From Actinomycetes bacterium (GTDB lineage: Bacteria; Actinomycetota; Acidimicrobiia; Acidimicrobiales; Palsa-688), in NCBI GenBank assembly GCA_021808665.1, contig JAKBBA010000003.1:62001-126000 (forward strand): DNA of 64,000 bases. Direction: 5' to 3'. Shown piece after piece: positions 19,496-27,666 of this stretch. The notes under the pieces were generated by a model. That model had not been told where the DNA came from. It saw only the letters and a list, made by a program, of their open reading frames with translations, and did no database searches. Position 1 is the first letter of the stretch; each line of letters begins with the position of its first letter. The position numbers were made by a program, and so were the translations under genes.

Positions 19496-20331
19496 CCACA
19501 GCTATTGCCACATCCACAAGCCCCACCAATAAAGGTGGTGCATCCGGTTCTCGCCGGCCGGCCGGCTTTGCCGACGTTGCTCGCTCGGAGTGGGTAAAGC
19601 TGACGAGCGTGCGTTCCACCTGGATCACCTTGGCCGTGACGGTGCTGCTCGGAGTCGGGGTAGGGACGCTGATCTCCGGGCTGGCGGCGTCACGGTACTC
19701 GACTGATCGCCAACTGCACCAGAGTTGGGATCCGACTTCGGTCAGTTTCAGGGCCCTCGTCATAGCCCAACTGGCCGTCGCCGTGCTGGGCACCCTGGTG
19801 ATCACCTCAGAGTACGGCACCGGGCTGATCCGGATCTCCCTGGCCGCAGTGCCGTCCAGACGGCGCTTCTTGGCTGCGAAGGCCGCCGTGTTCACGGCCG
19901 TGGCACTCGTAGTGGGTGAGGTAACCGCTTTTGCCGCGTTCTTGCTCGGCCAGGCGGCTATCGGGACTTCCGCTCCTCACGCGACTCTCGGCCAGCCCGG
20001 TGTGCTGCGCGCCGTGATAGGAGCCGGCTTGTACCTGGCGGCCATCGGCCTGCTAGCGGTCGGGATAGGAACATTGCTGCGCAACACCGCCGCCGGCATC
20101 TCGGCGATGGTGGCTCTCCTGTTCGTGCTGCCGGGACTGGTACAGGCGCTGCCGTCATCGTGGGCGAATGCCATCACCGAGTGGTGGCCAACACAGGCGG
20201 GAAGCCAGGTCTACGCACTGCAGGGCGGAGCCCATACGCTTAGCGCGTGGGCCGGGTTCGCCGTTCTGATCGCTTTCAGCGCAGTCGTGTTCGGGTTCGC
20301 CCAGTGGATGCTCGTGCGCCGCGACGCGTGA
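19492..20331 (+). CDS. ABC transporter permease (ABC-2 type)
   Basis: A 279-residue membrane protein with about six hydrophobic segments (near residues 42-62, 85-105, 125-150, 165-190, 198-220 and 250-270) and a long N-terminal cytoplasmic region. The segment F-A-D-V-A-R-S-E-W-V-K-L-T-S-V-R-S-T is the standard opening of actinobacterial ABC-2 permeases that pair with drug-type ATPases. ATG overlaps the ATPase stop, and the stop overlaps the GTG of the histidine kinase (GTGA). Transported substrate unknown. Confidence 0.88.
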   Translation: MTTAIATSTSPTNKGGASGSRRPAGFADVARSEWVKLTSVRSTWITLAVTVLLGVGVGTLISGLAASRYSTDRQLHQSWDPTSVSFRALVIAQLAVAVLGTLVITSEYGTGLIRISLAAVPSRRRFLAAKAAVFTAVALVVGEVTAFAAFLLGQAAIGTSAPHATLGQPGVLRAVIGAGLYLAAIGLLAVGIGTLLRNTAAGISAMVALLFVLPGLVQALPSSWANAITEWWPTQAGSQVYALQGGAHTLSAWAGFAVLIAFSAVVFGFAQWMLVRRDA

Positions 20332-21830
20332 GGACCGTTCTCGCCGGTATAGCCGGGCTGTCCCCGGAGGGTTTCACCCCTTCGGGGACAACGTCCGTAG
20401 AACGCCTAGGAGGGCCGCCTGAAGCTCGCGACGGTCCCGAGGGTGACGCCAGGAAGGTTGGTGAGACCGGTTCGGCTTCGCCGTGGTGGTGGCGTCGGGC
20501 CGTGAGTCTCTTAGCCTGGCTGGCAGTTCTGGCGGTCGTCGGCGGTTCCTTAGCAACGGCCTTGTCCGCCGACGGGAGCGCCTCCAAGGTCGCCGCAGCG
20601 GCGTTCAATACCGTGGCAGCAGCCGCTCTTCTCGGTCGTGCCCGTTGGCCTAGAGGTGTTCTAGGCATAGTCGGCGCCCTTGCGGTGATGACGACTATCG
20701 CCACAGCCAGCTTCGCCCGGCATGGAGCCATTCTGCTCGTGGTACTCGCTGTCTACAACGCGGCAACGTTGGAAGTCCCTCGAACTTCCATACTCTTGGC
20801 GGCGTCAGCGGAGGTCGCGATCGGCCTGTCGGGATTTTCGAGCGACCGGGCCCTCCTGGCGGATCTGGGTAGCGTCGTCTCTGAGGTGGCGTTGATAAGT
20901 TGCTCGGTGGCGGTCGGCATCTCCGTTCGTTACCAGCGCTCCATGCTTCAGGCGCTACGGGAACGGGCGGAGCAGGCCGAGCGCGAGCAGAGGTGGGGAG
21001 CGGCGAGAGCCGTCGCAGCGGAGCGGGTCCGCATAGCACGGGAACTGCACGACGTCGTGGCTCACCACGTGAGCCTTCTTGTGGTCCAGGCTGGAGCAGT
21101 CAGGGAGACCCTGCCTTCCGATCATCCGACACGGCCGGTTCTCGACACGATGATCGCGGGTGGGCGTTCGGCGATGGCGGAGCTGCGCGACATGCTGGGA
21201 GCTCTCCGCCTCGACGAGCAGCCCGGAGTTATCCTCCCTCGGCAATCCGATTATCTCACGATGCGCGAAGCTGCCCGCCACGTCGCCTCCGACGAAGCCT
21301 CCGTTGGATCTCCCCGCTCGCCTCAGCCTGCGTTGGGACAGCTGGCCACCCTCGTCGACGGAGCCAGGGCCGCCGGGCTGCCGGTCACCCTCTACCAGAA
21401 CATCTGCGCCGCGGAGATACCGCCCGTCGTTTCGCTCACCGCTTATAGGATCGTTCAGGAGGCCCTCACCAACGTGATCAAGCATGCGCCCGGTGCCTTC
21501 ACGACGGTGACTGTTAACTGCGAAGGCGGCTGGCTCGACCTTTCGGTGAGAAATGGCATGCCGCCTTCGGTGGGAACTCCTGCGGGCAGAACCTCGGAAC
21601 GCTCTCCCGTTGGCCACGGCCTCGTGGGAATGGCTGAACGGGCAAACCTCGTCGGGGGGACCTTCAGCGCGGGATCTCTCAGAGCCTCCCGGCGCTCCGA
21701 GGGTCGGGGATCTGTGATCGGACGGTCCGACTCGGCCAAGATAGCCGGCGACGGTTGGGAGGTATCGGCCCGCCTCCCGGTAGGTGACGCTCCTGACGTC
21801 CTTGGTGGGTCGGGGGATGGCGGTGAGTGA
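20328..21830 (+). CDS. NarL-family membrane histidine kinase
   Basis: A 500-residue sensor with four to six N-terminal membrane helices (about residues 55-190), little extracytoplasmic sequence, and a HisKA_3 helix containing R-I-A-R-E-L-H-D-V-V-A-H-H with His241. The HATPase part includes Y-R-I-V-Q-E-A-L-T-N-V and H-G-L-V-G-M. Between them is an insertion with K-I-A-G-D-G-W at the far C-terminus. GTG 20328 overlaps the permease stop. Its position after an ABC exporter pair fits sensing of cell-envelope stress or an antibiotic, with the exporter as sensor or target. That role is inference. Confidence 0.9.
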   Translation: MRTVLAGIAGLSPEGFTPSGTTSVERLGGPPEARDGPEGDARKVGETGSASPWWWRRAVSLLAWLAVLAVVGGSLATALSADGSASKVAAAAFNTVAAAALLGRARWPRGVLGIVGALAVMTTIATASFARHGAILLVVLAVYNAATLEVPRTSILLAASAEVAIGLSGFSSDRALLADLGSVVSEVALISCSVAVGISVRYQRSMLQALRERAEQAEREQRWGAARAVAAERVRIARELHDVVAHHVSLLVVQAGAVRETLPSDHPTRPVLDTMIAGGRSAMAELRDMLGALRLDEQPGVILPRQSDYLTMREAARHVASDEASVGSPRSPQPALGQLATLVDGARAAGLPVTLYQNICAAEIPPVVSLTAYRIVQEALTNVIKHAPGAFTTVTVNCEGGWLDLSVRNGMPPSVGTPAGRTSERSPVGHGLVGMAERANLVGGTFSAGSLRASRRSEGRGSVIGRSDSAKIAGDGWEVSARLPVGDAPDVLGGSGDGGE

Positions 21831-22551
21831 CCTTGGCGGCGGGCATAGCCAGGGGGGACTGATCCGCGTCGTTGTCGTGGACGACCAGCCGCTCATCCGG
21901 CAAGGCTTCTCGATGATCCTCTCGGCGCACGGCGACGTCGATGTCGTCGGCGAGGCAGGGGACGGTGCGGCTGCTTTGGAAGTGGTAGCGGGCGCTAAGC
22001 CGGACGTGGTCCTGATGGACATACGAATGCCTGTGATGGACGGGATAGAGGCTACGCGCCTGGTTCGCCGCGACAGTCCGGACACTCGGGTCCTTATCCT
22101 CACCACCTTCGCTCACGACGACTACGTGACGGATGCTCTGGGAGCTGGAGCCTCGGGGTTCGTCTTAAAAGACGCCACACCAGAGGAGCTTTTGCATGCG
22201 GTTCGCGTCGTCGCCGGAGGGGACGCTCTGCTCTCACCGGCTGTAACCACGCGGCTGATCGAACGTCTCTTGCCGGCGCTAACCTCGACGCCGGGTCGAG
22301 CGGCACAGCGCGGCCTGGAGGGGTTGACAGATCGGGAGGTAGAAGTGCTCCGGTTGGTCGCAACGGGGCGTTCCAACCTCGAGATAGCTGCGGATCTCTA
22401 CATTTCGGAGGCGACCGTGAAAACCCACGTGTCGCACGTTCTGGCGAAGCTGGAACTGCGGGATCGTGTCCAGGCGGTGATCGCAGCTTACGAGTTGGGG
22501 TTACTACAGCCCGGTCGACCTGTCGAACCTGTCAGGTCCCAGAGTGACTGA
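21817..22551 (+). CDS. NarL/LuxR-family response regulator
   Basis: A receiver plus LuxR-type HTH protein. With ATG 21817 it has 244 residues; phospho-acceptor Asp68 lies in VVLMDIRMP. The HTH carries L-T-D-R-E-V-E-V-L-R-L-V-A and I-S-E-A-T-V-K-T-H-V-S-H-V-L-A-K-L. The frame is open from 21784, but ATG 21817 leaves only a 14-base overlap with the kinase; GTG 21823 is also possible. Its 3' end overlaps the convergent DUF3592 gene by about 64 bases. It probably controls the ABC genes upstream. Confidence 0.9.
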   Translation: MAVSDLGGGHSQGGLIRVVVVDDQPLIRQGFSMILSAHGDVDVVGEAGDGAAALEVVAGAKPDVVLMDIRMPVMDGIEATRLVRRDSPDTRVLILTTFAHDDYVTDALGAGASGFVLKDATPEELLHAVRVVAGGDALLSPAVTTRLIERLLPALTSTPGRAAQRGLEGLTDREVEVLRLVATGRSNLEIAADLYISEATVKTHVSHVLAKLELRDRVQAVIAAYELGLLQPGRPVEPVRSQSD

Positions 22552-23018
22552 AGCACGGCAGGCGGTACCTCGGGGCCGCTGTAGTTCGAGCGCCGACGGC
22601 GTAACCACAGAAACAAGGACGTCAAGCCCAACCACGCGGTGATACCCCCCGACACCGCCGCCGGCAACCAGTCGAAGCTGCTTCTGGGGATGCTGCCCGG
22701 CAAGGCAAGAAGCGGTGTCGGGCCCGACGTCCCGACTGCCTGGAGGGTGTCTCCTGGGCTGAGCTGGGTCCGTTCGCCTCCGATCAGTGCTTCGTAGGTT
22801 CGCCCGGCGACACTGTAGGAGCCGTAGCAGTCGTAGAACTGCACGAGCTGACCTATGCCCGAACTGACAGCTTCGCAGCGAGTTACCACCGCTTCCACGG
22901 GTTTCCCGTGACTTGCTAGGCGGGCACCGACCGATCCTGAGCGCAGCGCTGAAGTGGCAAAGTAGACCGTCAGGATCCCGCTGGCGAGCGCCGCGACCGC
23001 GACCGCAATAACGGCCAC
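22488..23018 (-). CDS. DUF3592-like membrane protein
   Basis: A protein of about 176 residues with a membrane helix at each end (about 1-25 and 125-147) and an extracytoplasmic beta-rich centre: G-K-P-V-E-A-V-V-T-R-C-E-A, then Y-G-S-Y-S-V-A-G-R-T-Y-E-A and L-S-P-G-D-T-L-Q-A-V. This fits the DUF3592 pattern. I use GTG 23018, which follows GGGAGA. The frame is open to 23510, but the extra N-terminal sequence is low in hydrophobic content and would overlap the divergent BVMO gene. Its 3' end overlaps the convergent response regulator gene. Function unknown. Confidence 0.6.
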   Translation of the reverse strand: MAVIAVAVAALASGILTVYFATSALRSGSVGARLASHGKPVEAVVTRCEAVSSGIGQLVQFYDCYGSYSVAGRTYEALIGGERTQLSPGDTLQAVGTSGPTPLLALPGSIPRSSFDWLPAAVSGGITAWLGLTSLFLWLRRRRSNYSGPEVPPAVLQSLWDLTGSTGRPGCSNPNS

Positions 23019-23373
23019 TAGTCTCCCGTCTGCAGCCCGGCCGGTCGTGCCTCGAATGAACTGGTCGGCGGTCGTGGTGGCGGGGTTCGTGGTTCCGATA
23101 GCTGCGGCGGTGGGGGCTGACGTCCTTGGGTTTGACACCACGGAATCTGAACATAGCCGGCGTTCCCTGTCCGGAGACCTCCCTCGCGAAGATCGTCTCC
23201 AAGTGTTAACAATGGGGGCGCCCAAGGCCGGCGTGTCTTCGCGGAAGGCGAAGGTCGTAAGGGGAGGTGAGAGGGCTCCCAGCAAAGATCCTCGGCGGTT
23301 AGACGACGAAGCGCTCTTGGGGCATGATTTAGGAGCGAAGCAAAAAGCAGGCGAACCGAAATGGGGGATTGCC
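23019..23373. other. 355-base intergenic region before the first BVMO fusion
   Basis: This divergent region should hold promoters for both the DUF3592-like gene and the BVMO-hydrolase fusion. An 8-base perfect palindrome TGTTAACA is at 23204-23211. Open frames cross it on both strands, but they lack ribosome sites and family resemblance, so I see no gene. A GGGGG run lies 7 bases before the GTG start of the fusion gene. Confidence 0.5.
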
Positions 23374-25962
23374 GTGTCCGACAACGCTGGGTCGACTAGT
23401 GACGTGGTAGTGGTAGGCGCCGGTTTTTCCGGCTTGTACCTCATCCACCGTCTTCGAAATGCAGGGTTGACCGTGAGAGTGTTCGATGCCGCCGACGACG
23501 TCGGGGGCACTTGGTATTGGAACCGCTACCCAGGGGCCCGTTGCGACATCCCCACGACCGACTATTCGTACAGCTTCGACCCGTCCCTCGACTCGGAATG
23601 GTCCTGGTCGGAGAAGTACGCGACCCAACCGGAGATCCTTGCCTACCTGGGTTTCGTCGCAGACCGCTACGACCTGCGACGCGACATCACCTTCTCGACC
23701 CGTGTCAGTTCTGCGGTGTGGGACGAGGCGGAGAGCCGTTGGTTGGTGACCACAGATCACGGCGAGCAGGTCAGCTGCCGGTTCTTCGTGATGGCGAGCG
23801 GCTGCCTGTCCGTCCCGAAGATCCCCGACATCCCCGGAGCGCAGAGCTTCGACGGCGAGGTGTACTACACGAACCGGTGGCCTCACGCCGGGGTCGACTT
23901 TACGGGCAAGAAGGTGGCCGTCATCGGTACCGGCTCCTCGGGCATCCAGTCGATTCCTCTCATTGCCGCCCAGGCCGACCAACTCACGGTATTCCAGCGC
24001 ACCGCCAACTTCGCTGTACCCGCCCACAACGGCCCGGTACGCCCGGAACGTCTCGAAGCGTTGCTCGCCGATCGGGACGGCTACCGTGAAGCGGCCCGTC
24101 ACTCCCGCGGTGGCGTGCCGATCCCTCCCACCGAGGACATGGCTCTCTCGCTGAGCGAGGAGGAGCGCAGGGAGCGTTTCGAGGAGGCTTGGGAAGCCGG
24201 CGAGCTCTTCTCGATCCTGAACGTCTTCGCCGATCAGCTGGTCAATCCGGTCGCCAACGAGATCCTCTCCGAAATGGTCCGCGAGAAGATCCGGTCCCTG
24301 GTCGAAGACCCCCAGACCGCCGAGGACCTGTGCCCGAACGACCATCCGATCGGCTCGAAGCGGACCTGCCTCGAAACCGACTACTACACCACCTTCAACC
24401 GACCGAACGTAAGGCTCGTCAACCTTCGACGCCAGCCGATCCGGTCGATAACTCCCACCGGCATCGATTTTGACGGGGAAAGCCTCGACTTCGACGCGAT
24501 AGTGTTCGCCACGGGCTTCGACGCCATGACAGGGGCTCTGGTCTCCGTGGACATGTCGGGGCGCGACGGGATTACTTTGCGTGAGAAGTGGGCTGACGGA
24601 CCGTCCACATACCTCGGCTTGCTGACCCAGGGCTTCCCGAACTTCTTCGCTATCACCGGGCCGGGAAGCCCGTCCGTCCTGTCCAACATGGTCGTCTCGA
24701 TAGAACAGCACGTCGACTGGACCGTCGACTGCATCAGATGGATGCTCGAAGCCGGCTTCGACACCGTCGAGCCGACGGCGACCGCTGAGGCGGGCTGGGA
24801 TCGCCACGTCGCCGACTGCGCCGAGATCACCCTGATGCCCCAGGCCAACAGCTGGTATATGGGGGCTAACGTTCCTGGCAAGCCGAGGGTCTTCTACCCT
24901 TATATAGGAGGGGTAGACGCCTACAGGGACGCTTGTGACGAGGTGGCGGCCAGGGGATATCTCGGTTTGGAATTCCACGGCCCCAGCGGAACCCAATGTA
25001 ACGACGGGGTGATCCGCCAGGTGCAACCCGACGTGGCGATGGTTCTCACGATGATGGCGGCCATGGAATTGCCGCCCATAGAGACGCTGGGAGCGACCGG
25101 CGCAAGAGAGTTCCTAAGAGCCAGCTCGCAGGGCCGGCCACCCGGACCGGAGTGCGGCTCGGTCGACGATTCGGTGATGCCGGGGCCAGGCGGAGACTTG
25201 CCTTACAGGGTGTACAAGCCTTCCGGGCCGGGACCGTACCCGGCGGTAGTTTACTTTCACGGCGGGGGATGGGTCATAGGCGATCTCGACTCCGACGATC
25301 CGCTGTGCCGAGACCTGTGTGTGCGTTCGGGTGCGATGATCGTATCGGTCAACTACCGCCACGCCCCAGAGGCGCCGTTTCCGGCTCCGGTCGAAGACGC
25401 ACTGGCCGCGCTGCGCTGGGTGTCGGACAACGCCGAGAGCCTCGGTGCGCTGCCCGGCCAGATCGCCGTCGCCGGCTGGAGCGCCGGCGGGAACCTCGCG
25501 GCCGTCGTCTGCCAACTCGCACGGGATGCCGGAGGGCCGGCCGTCGCAGGACAGTTGCTCTTGTGTCCTGCCACAGACGTCGACATGTCGAGAAAGTCCT
25601 ATACGGACAACGGTGACGGCTACGTGCTAACGGCGTCACTCATGAGATGGTTCTTCGAGCAGTACCTGCCCGACGGAGTGCCCGCGGCAGACCCTCGGCT
25701 CGCCCCGCTGCGGGGAAATCTGTCCGATCTCCCCCCGGCTGCCATCGTCACCGCTGACTTCGACCCGCTACGAGACGAGGGCGACGCTTACGCAGAAGCG
25801 CTCGCCGCCGCCGGAGTGCCCGTAACGAAGATCCGAGCTCGTGGTCACACCCACACTTCTGTGGGAATGGTCGACATGGTCATCTCAGCTGTGCCGGTCC
25901 GGGAGGAGATGGCAGCAGCTCTTCGCAGCTTTTTCCCTTCCCTCGTCGGCTCACAAACCTAA
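23374..25962 (+). CDS. Baeyer-Villiger monooxygenase fused to alpha/beta-hydrolase (copy 1)
   Basis: An 862-residue two-enzyme protein. Residues about 1-560 form a type I BVMO-like flavoprotein: FAD site VVGAGFSG, the segment [20 protein letters not shown] site [10 protein letters not shown], and [10 protein letters not shown]. Residues about 590-862 form an HSL/esterase-type alpha/beta-hydrolase with oxyanion motif HGGGW, nucleophile Ser in GWSAGG, Asp in D-F-D-P-L-R-D-E and His in the H-T-H-T-S segment. In the fingerprint F-x-G-x-x-x-H-x-x-x-W-P, histidine is replaced by Tyr (FDGEVYYTNRWP). The expected chemistry is ketone to ester (or lactone), then hydrolysis. GTG 23374 has a GGGGG ribosome site. 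A paralogue lies at 53543. Confidence 0.88.
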   Translation: MSDNAGSTSDVVVVGAGFSGLYLIHRLRNAGLTVRVFDAADDVGGTWYWNRYPGARCDIPTTDYSYSFDPSLDSEWSWSEKYATQPEILAYLGFVADRYDLRRDITFSTRVSSAVWDEAESRWLVTTDHGEQVSCRFFVMASGCLSVPKIPDIPGAQSFDGEVYYTNRWPHAGVDFTGKKVAVIGTGSSGIQSIPLIAAQADQLTVFQRTANFAVPAHNGPVRPERLEALLADRDGYREAARHSRGGVPIPPTEDMALSLSEEERRERFEEAWEAGELFSILNVFADQLVNPVANEILSEMVREKIRSLVEDPQTAEDLCPNDHPIGSKRTCLETDYYTTFNRPNVRLVNLRRQPIRSITPTGIDFDGESLDFDAIVFATGFDAMTGALVSVDMSGRDGITLREKWADGPSTYLGLLTQGFPNFFAITGPGSPSVLSNMVVSIEQHVDWTVDCIRWMLEAGFDTVEPTATAEAGWDRHVADCAEITLMPQANSWYMGANVPGKPRVFYPYIGGVDAYRDACDEVAARGYLGLEFHGPSGTQCNDGVIRQVQPDVAMVLTMMAAMELPPIETLGATGAREFLRASSQGRPPGPECGSVDDSVMPGPGGDLPYRVYKPSGPGPYPAVVYFHGGGWVIGDLDSDDPLCRDLCVRSGAMIVSVNYRHAPEAPFPAPVEDALAALRWVSDNAESLGALPGQIAVAGWSAGGNLAAVVCQLARDAGGPAVAGQLLLCPATDVDMSRKSYTDNGDGYVLTASLMRWFFEQYLPDGVPAADPRLAPLRGNLSDLPPAAIVTADFDPLRDEGDAYAEALAAAGVPVTKIRARGHTHTSVGMVDMVISAVPVREEMAAALRSFFPSLVGSQT

Positions 25963-25983
25963 GAGCGTCGGGCGTAGCCGCTC
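25963..25983. terminator. Weak hairpin between convergent genes
   Basis: GAGCG (25963-25967) pairs with CGCTC (25979-25983) across an 11-base loop in the 19-base gap between the BVMO fusion and the minus-strand DsbA-like gene, overlapping the latter's stop. No T-run. Short stem, so a tentative terminator. Confidence 0.25.
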
Positions 25984-26695
25984 AGGCGGGAACTTCGCAG
26001 GCGTCGCCGTCGCACACCGCTGCGGCTGGGCCGGTTATCACCTCAAGGTTAGGGTGGCTTCGCTGCCACGCACGGCGAAGGATCGCCAAGAGGGTATCGG
26101 GATCCTGCGCGCCGGGAACGGCGAACGAACGGTCGAAGACGAAGAATGGCACTCCGGTAGCGCCCAGTTCGGCCGCTTCGCGCTCGTCGGAACGAACCTC
26201 GTCGGCGAATCGGTCACTCGCAAGAAGCTCGGCCACTTCCGCCCCGTCAAGCCCCACCGACGCGGCGACCCTGGCGAGCTCGTCCGGCTCGCTGATAGCC
26301 ACCCTATCCACGAAGTATGCGTGCAGGAGAGCCTCCTTGGTGGCCGCTCCTGTCCCAGGGTCTATCGAGTAGCCGAAGTGGATGAGCCGGTGAGCGGCGA
26401 AAGTGTTACCGGGCTTCGTGTCCGCCAGGGCCATGTCGAGGCCTTCCCCTGCAGCCATGGCGTCCATGTGCTCGAGTTGCCTCTGAGCCTGCCCCAAGCT
26501 GAGGCCGTACTTGGCGGCCAGGTGACCTGCCATGTCACCGCTTCGGCGGAATGGCGCTCTTGGGTCGAGCTCGAAGCTGCGCCAGCGCACCTCGACTTGG
26601 TCTGCGTGCTCGAAGCGCTCAAGTGCCTTCTCGAAGCGCCGCTTGCCGATATAACACCAGGGACACACGACGTCAGACCAAATTTCGACGAGCAT
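25982..26695 (-). CDS. DsbA-family oxidoreductase, FrnE-like
   Basis: A 237-residue thioredoxin-fold protein with an inserted helical domain. The active site is CPWC (Cys11, Cys14) in D-V-V-C-P-W-C-Y-I-G-K-R-R-F, and GVPFFVFD is the cis-proline loop. This is the FrnE/2-hydroxychromene-2-carboxylate isomerase-like group, with no signal peptide, so it acts in the cytoplasm. Family members are thiol-disulfide oxidoreductases linked to polyketide and stress pathways. The C-terminus ends in C-D-G-D-A-C-E-V, an extra cysteine pair. It converges on the BVMO fusion with a 19-base gap. Confidence 0.87.
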   Translation of the reverse strand: MLVEIWSDVVCPWCYIGKRRFEKALERFEHADQVEVRWRSFELDPRAPFRRSGDMAGHLAAKYGLSLGQAQRQLEHMDAMAAGEGLDMALADTKPGNTFAAHRLIHFGYSIDPGTGAATKEALLHAYFVDRVAISEPDELARVAASVGLDGAEVAELLASDRFADEVRSDEREAAELGATGVPFFVFDRSFAVPGAQDPDTLLAILRRAWQRSHPNLEVITGPAAAVCDGDACEVPA

Positions 26696-26735
26696 GTGGA
26701 TCTAAACAACGTATCCGGTGGATCTGTTCCGACGC

Positions 26736-27656
26736 TTACCAACCGTGACGGTGCTCGGGACGTGACATCCTCGGTCCCCGGCGGGGAGGCCACGCCGAAG
26801 GCGTCAGCTCCAACAGCCGGGTCACCCTGTAGCGGTGCGGTCGCCACGGCTCATAGAACGCTTCCACTTCGGTGTCACAGAGCTGCCTGCCGGCGAGAGC
26901 AAAGCTTGTGAGAGCAGGCAGGTTGTAGTCGCCGACGGACAGTGCGTCGGCGTCGCCCAGCGCCCGGTGCCCCACCTCGGCGCAAGTCCACGGCCCGATC
27001 CCCGCAAGGGACGTCAGCGCCCGGTAGGTGGCAGGGTGGTCTGCTCCTGATGTGGCGGCGATGCGTTCCAGAGAGCCCGCGCGCGACGCTGCTAGGCGAA
27101 TGGTCGTCACGGCCGACGGCTCCACTCCCGCCCTGCGCCAATCCCATTGCGGGACCGCCAGCCAAGCCTTGGGCGACGGCGGTAGCCACATGGGGAAAGG
27201 TAACGGCCCCGGCGCCGGCTCGCCGTGGCGACGGACGAGCCAGGACCAAGACTCTGAAGCGTCGCGCCCAGATATCTTCTGGTGCAATACGGCCGGGATG
27301 AGGGCCTCTAGCAGCCGCCCTGAGCAAGGTATGCGAAGTCCCCGAAGGCGCCGCGCCGCTTCGCGTAACAGAGGAACGCCCGGTCTGAAAGACTTGGGAT
27401 CGTCGTTGGCTCCTAGGAGTTCGGGGAGTCTCCCGATCGCCTCGTCCGCGCCGGGACCCCATGCCGATGCCCGCACGCGGTTCTCGCCGAGGCTTCGCAC
27501 CCGCAGAGTCGCTGCGCCGGTGTCCATAAGGCTGGCTCTCCAAACCGAACCGTCTGGGGTGATCCGCTGACAGGGGTCCCTGGCGCCGACGGACAGCACG
27601 CTCAGGGTGAGTCGGACGTCGACCTCGAAGTCGGGCTGCCAGTCGAGCTCGGGCAC
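26736..27656 (-). CDS. AlkA-like DNA-3-methyladenine glycosylase
   Basis: An HhH-GPD protein of about 306 residues. The helix-hairpin-helix reads LTSLAGIGPWTCAEV, and the conserved aspartate follows in S-V-G-D-Y-N-L-P, matching AlkA-type glycosylases that excise alkylated bases. An N-terminal domain of about 110 residues (D-F-E-V-D-V-R-L-T-L) resembles the AlkA N-terminal domain. I use GTG 27656, 10 bases after the LysR gene stop; the upstream frame overlaps that gene. No strong ribosome site is seen. Co-transcription with the LysR gene is likely from spacing. Confidence 0.75.
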   Translation of the reverse strand: MPELDWQPDFEVDVRLTLSVLSVGARDPCQRITPDGSVWRASLMDTGAATLRVRSLGENRVRASAWGPGADEAIGRLPELLGANDDPKSFRPGVPLLREAARRLRGLRIPCSGRLLEALIPAVLHQKISGRDASESWSWLVRRHGEPAPGPLPFPMWLPPSPKAWLAVPQWDWRRAGVEPSAVTTIRLAASRAGSLERIAATSGADHPATYRALTSLAGIGPWTCAEVGHRALGDADALSVGDYNLPALTSFALAGRQLCDTEVEAFYEPWRPHRYRVTRLLELTPSAWPPRRGPRMSRPEHRHGW

Positions 27657-27666
27657 TTCGGAGAAG

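Noticed and set aside
22504..23202. 232-codon minus-strand frame over the DUF3592 gene
   Set aside because: Low-complexity Arg/Gly-rich sequence in a shifted frame; the DUF3592 frame has helices and family features.
23329..25026. Long antisense open frame of 565 codons opposite the first BVMO fusion
   Set aside because: It mirrors the codon bias of the sense gene, has no family resemblance or ribosome site, and the sense frame has clear motifs.
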